A DNA stretch of 64,000 bases from Odiellus spinosus (lineage: Eukaryota > Arthropoda > Arachnida > Opiliones > Phalangiidae). Each line of letters begins with the position of its first letter. The first letter of the stretch is position 1. Of the stretch, positions 56,734-64,000 are shown one piece after another. The stretch spans positions 18,017,942 through 18,081,941 of the forward strand of contig OY987232.1 in NCBI GenBank assembly GCA_963920705.1, read 5' to 3'. Below the pieces are notes generated by a model. The model did no database searches, was not told the DNA's origin, and was given only the letters and a program-made list of their open reading frames with translations. Position numbers and translations under genes: made by a program.

Positions 56734-57066
56734 GCTTTTCCCTATAAAGAGTTTCTCCGTGGACTAGCTTCTGTGTAAATATAAAAGTACTATGTTTATA
56801 CCTTATGATATGATTGCAATCTCTGGGTGAATGGTGTTAAGAGTTTTGGACGTGATGGTTCAGGAAGGTTGAATTTCTTTTATTTTGGACCAACACTTTT
56901 GCGGGGATCCGAAGACATAAACATTACTCTTGTTTAAACGTTGCCAGTCGCTATTAATGGGCTTTTGGGTAAGCGAATTTCGCCGACTTTCAAGGGATAG
57001 TATCACGTTTTGTTCAAAACTTAAAGGGAAGATGTAACTAGGCATAGATCTCGTGGAAACTAGTAT

Positions 57067-57393
57067 CCGAAGCCGATGAAACCCTCCTTTGAAGTCTACT
57101 ACTCTAATGTTCCATATAGCGCTCCTCTCTGTATGGGTAAAATTCCCAATTTTACGAGATCGGAGGGGTCCTACTTCATACCCCCCTGTCTACGCAAAAT
57201 TGGAAATTCTCTCTCTCCACAAACGACGACGTTTTTTTTTGACCAACTCCGAGGCAGCTAGAGATATTCGCTCGACGAACTCCCTCTCCGAAAATATCTA
57301 CCGTTATGAGGCTTTTTGAAACTAACCCATACAGAGAGGGGTAGACAAGACCCGGGAGTAATAGACTTCAAAGGAGGGTTTCATCGGCTTCTG
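57067..57393 (-). mobile_element. MITE family A, copy 13
   Basis: Slightly degraded copy (terminal ccgaag instead of cagaag, a short deletion near 57311). The flanks ctagtat and ctagtgc match at 5 of 7 bases, consistent with an older insertion. Confidence 0.88.
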
Positions 57394-57539
57394 CTAGTGC
57401 CCAATAGGTGGAAGTTACCAAAACACTTCACTCAGGGTGGTAAAAAGTTCAAAAATGCATCATAAACCATTAATTTTATTTAATTTTATTTAATATCTTG
57501 ATATTCTTTACATATTTGGTAATATTTTCAAGATTAGGC

Positions 57540-58463
57540 TTAGCATCCTTGGGTGTCGCAACATACACCAGCGCAGCACTCGGATGAGCAGTATGTAGGA
57601 TCTGTCGTTACATCTGGTACTGTTGGCACTGGTGGTGGAGTGCAAGTTACAGTTACTCCATCAGTGCAAGATAATACTGTAGCCAAGTCAATTTTCAAAA
57701 GTCCTTTGACTACCGCAGTTACTGAGCAGAGAAGTTTCGTGAGTCCCAATTCTTTAACAAGGCCATCAAGAATTCCACCATCGGCCTTAGCTGCATCCAG
57801 GGTCTGGCAAAAATATTGCACACCTTGATAACTACAACAAATTGTACCACCAGCTCCTGCTGTAATCGACCCTCCGGGCAACGGTGCGTTATTTTCTGCA
57901 GCTTGCTGACAAGTTTCTAGTGGAGTCGAGCTAAAAACTATTCATTTTGCAACACATCATATATAGGTTAAAATACAGTTGTAATGTTTTACATAAATAG
58001 TTTCAGAAGCCGATGAAACCCTCCTTTGAAGTCTATTACTCCCGGGTCTTGTCTACCCCTCTCTGTATGGGTTAGTTTCAAAAAGCGCGATTCGTACGCC
58101 TCCTAACGGTAGATATTTTCGGAGCGGGAGTTCGTCGAGCGAATATCTCTAGCAGCCTCGGAGTTCGTCGAGCGAATATCTCTAGCAGCCTCGGAGTTCG
58201 TCAAAAAAACGTCGTCGTTTGTGGAGAGAGAGAATTTCCAATTTTCCGTAGACAGCCCTGGGGTATGAAGTAGGACCCCTCCGATCTCGTAAAATTGGGA
58301 ATTTTACCCATACAGAGAGGCGCGCTATATGGAACATTAGAGTAGTAGACTTCAAAGGAGGGTTTCATCGGCTTCTGGTTTTACTTAAATAGTATAAGTA
58401 ATTGACACTCTTACCATAACCAGCCAAAGTTAATACCAACGTGGATATTATTAAAGCATACAT
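57540..58463 (-). CDS. Small secreted cysteine-rich protein, partly hydrophobin-like cysteine order
   Basis: Two exons on the minus strand (58463-58415 and 57937-57540) give 148 residues. Residues 1-15 form a signal peptide (MYALIISTLVLTLAG). The mature protein has a Gly/Ala-rich start, ETC, then 23 residues, CCSYQGVQYFC, a hydrophobic helix-like middle (GLVKELGLTKLLCSVTA, KGLLKIDLATVLSC) and a Pro/Thr linker to a tail with C-x3-CC-x3-CC-x4-C. The C...CC...C...C order and hydrophobic middle recall fungal hydrophobins, but the second CC is not where that family needs it, so the likeness may be convergent. The acceptor used (gaatag, giving VFSSTPLETC) keeps the frame; a nearby acceptor 6 bases inside breaks it. 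AATAAA motifs follow near 57475-57485. The intron holds MITE A copy 14. Function unknown. Confidence 0.68.
58004..58377 (+). mobile_element. MITE family A, copy 14, with internal duplication
   Basis: Longer than the others because the segment cgagcgaatatctctagcag with its neighbour is tandemly duplicated (58136 and 58169). The termini are intact; the flanks atagttt and gttttac do not match well. It is in the intron of the cysteine-rich gene at 57540-58463. Confidence 0.9.
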
Positions 58464-58822
58464 GATTTTAATTCTGGTTAATATTTTTCAACGAATTTCT
58501 GTAATTTTAGTTGTAAATAAGTTTTAAATGATTATATAATAATAGTTTTTTCTAATTTTTTACAAGAATTTAGAAAAAATTCATCTCGATAATTTGTTTT
58601 GTCTCCATTATATTTTTGGAGAAATTCAGTGAACGCGTTAGGGTATAATGTTATGATCCAATCATCATGACAATTTAAATTCATGTAAAAATAAGGTCCA
58701 TTTTCAAATTGAAATCGGTAATGAGTTAATTAAGTAAGGCTGTAATTAGTTCCGGATTAAAGTAATTAACCTTTTAGTTTTAAACCATTTTGCAAGGCCT
58801 TAATCTATGATATTTATTTAAT

Positions 58823-59005
58823 TTATCCTAATATTTCGAGGACTCTTGCAAAACATTTTGCAAACCCTGTATTGAGGTTTTGTGGGATTTCCAAATGACT
58901 CACGACCTTGTTGTCAAAAATCGTGGTATTCCCTGCTCTAGTTATGTAACGGTAACGGTACACCTTAGCATTGTTCGACATTTCATAAAACACATGTTCC
59001 AACAT
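58823..59005 (-). other. Short protein-like reading frame, unrecognised
   Basis: A 60-codon frame starting MLEHVFYEMSNNAKVYRYR and ending ARVLEILG with mixed, non-repetitive composition. It could be a lone exon or a decayed fragment. A weakly similar frame lies at 59645-59891 on the other strand. No promoter or splice partner was found. Confidence 0.25.
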
Positions 59006-59059
59006 GTCTAAATATTTGTTGATTTAATTAACTGATTGTTTTCTGATATACCTTGTATT

Positions 59060-59475
59060 TAGAGCTCGGAATTGGTATAATTTTTATTAATTGGATAAAA
59101 TCTATTAAATTCTTATGTGTTTGATTAAAAATAGACTATTTTTCGAGTTAACTTATTCGAAGATAAAGTAAAAAACATTAATCCATATCCGTTTTTATCC
59201 AAAAATGGCCGCCTTATCTTAGAATATTATCCGCGTTATACGTTCGGATAAAAATTTAATTCAAAATTTATTTTCCGTGAAAAATAACGAATAAAAAGAT
59301 GATTTAAAATCTTATCGTTTTATTTCTATTCTTCGAATTAAAAGTCAATTTGAAATATTGTTTCTTATATTTTAGACTAATTCTGGAAACGCGAATGTTT
59401 CTTATCCATCGTTATACGTTTGAATACGAGTAATTTGTAGATAGATAAAGCGCCGACCGCTTATCTACCAAAAAC
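59060..59475 (+). repeat. Dispersed repeat A, variant form
   Basis: Starts tagagctcggaattgg and matches 14521-15058 in reverse, including aaaatggccgccttatctt. The right end is missing. Confidence 0.6.
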
Positions 59476-59644
59476 GTCTGTAAAAATTACGAAAAATTTT
59501 CGAATACATTTTTTGACATTAATTTTAAATCAACCAAAAAAAATCTAACAGCTAAGTTAATACCACAATTCCAAAATTCTATTTATTTTACCTAAATTCT
59601 TGCAACTAAACATTTTGCGAAGTTTCTAAGGTATTAAAACAGTA

Positions 59645-59891
59645 ATTTAACTTACTAAGCAGTCAAGAGTTGTTCCTGGATGCGGAGAAATGTGATTTTA
59701 GGAAGAAATATTCCTTGGTTTTATACTTTTATTTTGAATGTGAAAGTTTAAATAGTTGCGCAAGTGTTTTGCGTTACGAAACTTACATAACGTACTACGT
59801 GTTTTGGAAAAACACCAATGAAAATAAAGGAGAAGTAACACATATTTTTGCAACTTGCGAGACAGGGTTTGATTATTTTATTATAATCTAA
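59645..59891 (+). other. Short protein-like reading frame, unrecognised
   Basis: Open from about 59645, with QELFLDAEKCDFRKKYS and later FATCETGFDYFIII before the stop. The composition is protein-like, with five cysteines. Its end abuts the 172-bp repeats. It may be an exon whose partners lie elsewhere or a remnant of an older gene. Confidence 0.25.
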
Positions 59892-60660
59892 GGAATGTCT
59901 ATTTTCTAATGGTGTAATCGGTTTATGCCTAGGAGATCGTAGAAAAAAGTTACGGCCATTTTAAGATAGGACTCTTTTTTGGATTTTTGCTCGATTTCTA
60001 TCGAGTGGCGAAACACCTTTTTAGAGTGGAGAAAAAATATTTTATGATCTTAAAATAATCTAGGGGATGTCTACTTTCTAATGGTGCAATCGGTTTATGC
60101 CTAGGAGATCGCAGAAAAAAGTTACGGCCATTTTAAGATAGGGGTCATTTTTGGGGATTTTGCTCGATTTCTATCGAGTGGCGAAACACCTTTTTCGAGT
60201 GGCGAAACAATATTTTATGATCTTAAAATAATAAACGGAATGTCTACTTTCTAATGGTGCAATCGGTTTATGCCTAGGAGATCGTAGAAAAAAGTTACGG
60301 CCATTTTAAGATAAGACTCATTTTTGGTTTTTGCTCGATTTCTATCGAGTGGCGAAACACCTTTATCGAGTGGCGAAACATAATTTTATGATCTTAAAAT
60401 AATCTATGGAATGTCTACTTTCTAATGGTGCAATCGGTTTATACCTAAGAGATCGCAGAAAAAAGTTACGGCCATTTTAAGATAGGGGTCATTTTTGGGG
60501 ATTTTGCTCGATTTCTATCGAGTGGCGAAACACCTTTTTCGAGTGGCGAAACATAATTTTATGATCTTAAAATAATCTGGGGAATGTCTACTTTCTAATG
60601 GTGCAATCGGTTTATGCCTAGGTGTTGGTAGAGAGAAGTTACGACCATTTTAAAATAGGT
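59892..60660 (+). repeat. About 172-bp tandem repeat
   Basis: Four to five units, starting at about 59892, 60063, 60238, 60408 and 60581. Each holds tgtctactttctaatggtgc, aaaaaagttacggccatttt and two copies of tcgagtggcgaaaca. A further copy reaches the right edge of the window (63848-64000). Confidence 0.88.
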
Positions 60661-60791
60661 GTAATTTTTGAAAATGTTCCAATTTCAATTGTTAAACATA
60701 TTGCGAGACTACACCTTAAAATGATTTGAATCTAATATATATGATGCTGTTGTTAAGCAAATTAAACTGTCAAAGATATTAAACAAAACAC

Positions 60792-61085
60792 ATGTTAACT
60801 AACAATTCATCGATGTTATTGGAAATGTCAATGCGATATGAAGAACACGCTACTCATAATTTATATATATTTCTAGGTACAAGATTACTTGACATTATGA
60901 TCAAAGTAAAGGCGGAGTGTTACATAATGTTAAATGTAATGGAAGGGAAAACAAGTTTGTTAGTAAATAAATTTTATTACATGAAGCAGTATCACGTACT
61001 GGTGATAAATATCATGTGATTTATGAGAAAAGAATATGACTTGCCGAAACATGTTTTTATGGAATTTGCTGATTTGGAATCATAA
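60792..61085 (+). other. Possible decayed coding fragment
   Basis: Open for 75 codons from MLTNNSSMLLEMSMRYEEH, then after one stop (TGA at 61018) the same frame continues for 21 more codons (FMRKEYDLPKHVFMEF). The composition is protein-like, but no family is recognised; it may be a gene or transposon remnant. Confidence 0.2.
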
Positions 61086-61326
61086 TGGATATTGATACAC
61101 CATGGAAAATCTTATTTGGAAGAAAATAGACAGTGAAAACTAATATTGAACTAAGGTATGTTTTCGTAATATCTGACTTTAAAGATGATTCAGAGAAAAA
61201 CCAAGTTATTATAATAATTTCAAATGATATTCACGACTAGACGATAGGAGTCACGCTGTTTTCCTTGGTAAGTATATTTTTTATATATACCTTATAACTA
61301 AAAGATTTTATGAATATATTTCCTTT

Positions 61327-63529
61327 GGTGTTTTGTTGAGTTAAATTAAAATACGGGGTTTTGTTGAGTTAAAATAAAATATGGGATTTTGTTGAGTTAA
61401 ATTAAAAAATGGGATTTTGTTGAGTTAAATTAAAAAATGGGATTTTGTTGAGTTAAATTAAAAAATGGGATTTTGTTGAGTTAAATTAAAATATGGGATT
61501 TTGTTGAGTTAAATTAAAAAATGGGATTTTGTTGAGTTAAATTAAAAAATGGGATTTTGTTGGGTTAAATTAAAAAATGGGATTTTGTTGAGTTAAATTA
61601 AAATATGGGATTTTGTTGAGTTAAATTAAAATATGGGATTTTGTTGAGTTAAATTAAAATATGGGATTTTGTTGAGTTAAATTAAAATATGGGATTTTGT
61701 TGAGTTAAATTAAAATATGGGATTTTGTTGAGTTAAATTAAAAAATGGGATTTTGTTGAGTTAAATTAAAAAATGGGATTTTGTTGAGTTAAATTAAAAA
61801 ATGGGATTTTGTTGAGTTAAATTAAAATATGGGATTTTGTTGAGTTAAATTAAAATATGGGATTTTGTTGAGTTAAATTAAAATATGGGATTTTGTTGAG
61901 TTAAATTAAAAAATGGGATTTTGTTGAGTTAAATTAAAAAATGGGATTTTGTTGAGTTAAATTAAAAAATGGGATTTTGTTGAGTTAAATTAAAAAATGG
62001 GATTTTGTTGAGTTAAATTAAAATATGGGATTTTGTTGAGTTAAATTAAAAAATGGGATTTTGTTGAGTTAAATTAAAAAATGGGATTTTGTTGGGTTAA
62101 ATTAAAAAATGGGATTTTGTTGAGTTAAATTAAAATATGGGATTTTGTTGAGTTAAATTAAAATATGGGATTTTGTTGAGTTAAATTAAAATATGGGATT
62201 TTGTTGAGTTAAATTAAAATATGGGATTTTGTTGAGTTAAAATAAAATATGGGATTTTGTTGAGTTAAATTAAAAAATGGGATTTTGTTGAGTTAAATTA
62301 AAATACGGGATTTTGTTGAGTTAAATTAAAATATGGGATTTTGTTGAGTTAAATTAAAATACGGGATTTTGTTGAGTTAAATTAAAATACGGGATTTTGT
62401 TGAGTTAAATTAAAATATGGGATTTTGTTGAGTTAAATTAAAATACGGGATTTTGTTGAGTTAAATTAAAATACGGGATTTTGTTGAGTTAAATTAAAAT
62501 ATGGGATTTTGTTGAGTTAAATTAAAATATGGGATTTTGTTGAGTTAAATTAAAATACGGGATTTTGTTGAGTTAAATTAAAATATGGGATTTTGTTGAG
62601 TTAAATTAAAATATGGGATTTTGTTGAGTTAAATTAAAATATGGGATTTTGTTGAGTTAAATTAAAATACGGGATTTTGTTGAGTTAAATTAAAATATGG
62701 GATTTTGTTGAGTTAAATTAAAATATGGGATTTTGTTGAGTTAAAATAAAATATGGGATTTTGTTGAGTTAAATTAAAAAATGGGATTTTGTTGAGTTAA
62801 ATTAAAATACGGGATTTTGTTGAGTTAAATTAAAATATGGGATTTTGTTGAGTTAAATTAAAATACGGGATTTTGTTGAGTTAAATTAAAATACGGGATT
62901 TTGTTGAGTTAAATTAAAATATGGGATTTTGTTGAGTTAAATTAAAATATGGGATTTTGTTGAGTTAAATTAAAATACGGGATTTTGTTGAGTTAAATTA
63001 AAATATGGGATTTTGTTGAGTTAAATTAAAATATGGGATTTTGTTGAGTTAAATTAAAATACGGGATTTTGTTGAGTTAAATTAAAATATGGGATTTTGT
63101 TGAGTTAAATTAAAATATGAGATTTTGTTGAGTTAAATTAAAAAATGGGATTTTGTTGAGTTAAATTAAAATATGGGATTTTGTTGAGTTAAATTAAAAT
63201 ACGGGATTTTGTTGAGTTAAATTAAAATATGGGATTTTGTTGAGTTAAATTAAAATATGGGATTTTGTTGAGTTAAATTAAAAATGGGATTTTGTTGAGT
63301 TAAATTAAAATATGAGATTTTGTTGAGTTAAATTAAAATATGGGATTTTGTTGAGTTAAATTAAAATATGGGATTTTGTTGAGTTAAATTAAAATATGGG
63401 ATTTTGTTGAGTTAAATTAAAAAATGGGATTTTGTTGAGTTAAATTAAAAAATGGGATTTTGTTGAGTTAAATTAAAAAATGGGATTTTGTTGAGTTAAA
63501 TTAAAATAAGGGATTTCGTTGAGTTAAAC
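61327..63529 (+). repeat. 28-bp satellite
   Basis: About 78 copies of a 28-bp unit (gggattttgttgagttaaat plus taaaatat). The main variation is at the last positions (atat, aaat, atac), and blocks of the same variant order recur, for example around 62220-62640 and 62740-63060. It is very AT-rich and non-coding. Confidence 0.96.
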
Positions 63530-63847
63530 GATAAGGAATTGACCAAAAATATATTATTTATTAGGTGATAGCGTCACTTTAAAAAAGAAAGACTAATTTC
63601 ATATTTGTTTTCTTTAACTCTTAGCTGGTTAGAAGTTGAAACGTCTTTCTATGCTTTTATAAATCGTAGATCGATAATAAAGAAGAATGATAGCAGTGTT
63701 TATTGGTACGAAGTTTACTCCCCTGATTTTTTCTTATTGATTATTGATTTGAAATCTAGTATTATTGAATTTCGCTAGCTCATATTCTCTGTAACGGAAT
63801 TCTCACACAAAGATTTTTATATATTAAAGAGATAGTTGCATACTTTT

Positions 63848-64000
63848 AACATTTTTGCTCGATTTCTATCAGTGGCGGAATAATCTCTAACGAGTGGCTC
63901 ATGTCAATTTTATTATTTTAAATTAATCTAGGGGATGTCTTCTTTCTAATGGTGCAATCAGTTTATGTCTAGGTCTCAGTAGAAAAAAGTTACGGCCATT
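63848..64000 (+). repeat. Partial copy of the 172-bp repeat at the window edge
   Basis: Shares ttgctcgatttctatc, ctttctaatggtgcaatc and aaaaaagttacggccatt with 59892-60660. The 28-bp satellite therefore lies between two pieces of the same array. Bases 63530-63847 hold nothing recognised. Confidence 0.8.

Noticed and set aside
56860-57045. Minus-strand frame as the missing first exon of the transporter
   Set aside because: It has no helix-1 motif (the Leu-Gly stretch expected before the next exon) and no donor in the required phase.
57540-58463. True hydrophobin
   Set aside because: The second adjacent cysteine pair is not in the required position and the carboxyl cysteine cluster is extra; kept only as a resemblance.

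Overview
The window is eukaryotic nuclear DNA from an invertebrate, most likely an arthropod. Genes are split by GT-AG introns, the DNA is AT-rich, and three multi-exon genes look like divergent ionotropic receptors (IR), a chemosensory family of protostomes. A springtail or another non-model arthropod is possible, but I cannot settle the lineage. No virus, CRISPR array or bacterial gene was seen, and I recognised no tRNA or rRNA gene.

Layout. From 0.6 to 20 kb are three head-to-tail IR-like genes on the + strand (612-6649, 8880-13359, 15245-19892). Their exons join in frame, and the intron phases across the channel core are the same in all three. From 20 to 25 kb there is only satellite and transposon-derived DNA. 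A secreted staphylococcal-nuclease-like gene follows (25918-27366); the position of its catalytic arginine is occupied by glutamate. Two small secreted proteins with six cysteines (28973-30097 and 33741-36102) look like diverged paralogues of an unrecognised family. Gene 37301-38437 encodes a secreted protein with two six-cysteine modules and a long Ser/Thr/Gly seven-residue repeat. On the - strand lie most of an SLC7-type cationic amino acid transporter (40068-43284, amino end not found) and a small secreted cysteine-rich protein (57540-58463).

Repeats fill much of the rest. The largest is a 16-bp satellite at 43825-51216, about 448 monomers followed by a short inverted arm. Others are a 28-bp array at 61327-63529, a roughly 40-bp 'ccctgacctttt' satellite at six or more places (often inside introns), and arrays of 15, 16, 21 (coding), 23, 41, about 140, about 172 and about 202 bp. 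At least three families of short inverted-repeat elements with 7-bp target duplications are present; one has 14 copies here, most of them inside introns.

Functionally, the genes suggest a chemosensory receptor cluster beside rapidly evolving secreted-protein genes, in a region heavily colonised by non-autonomous transposons and expanding satellites. Gene models rest on reading frame, splice sites and comparison between paralogues within the window; there is no transcript evidence.
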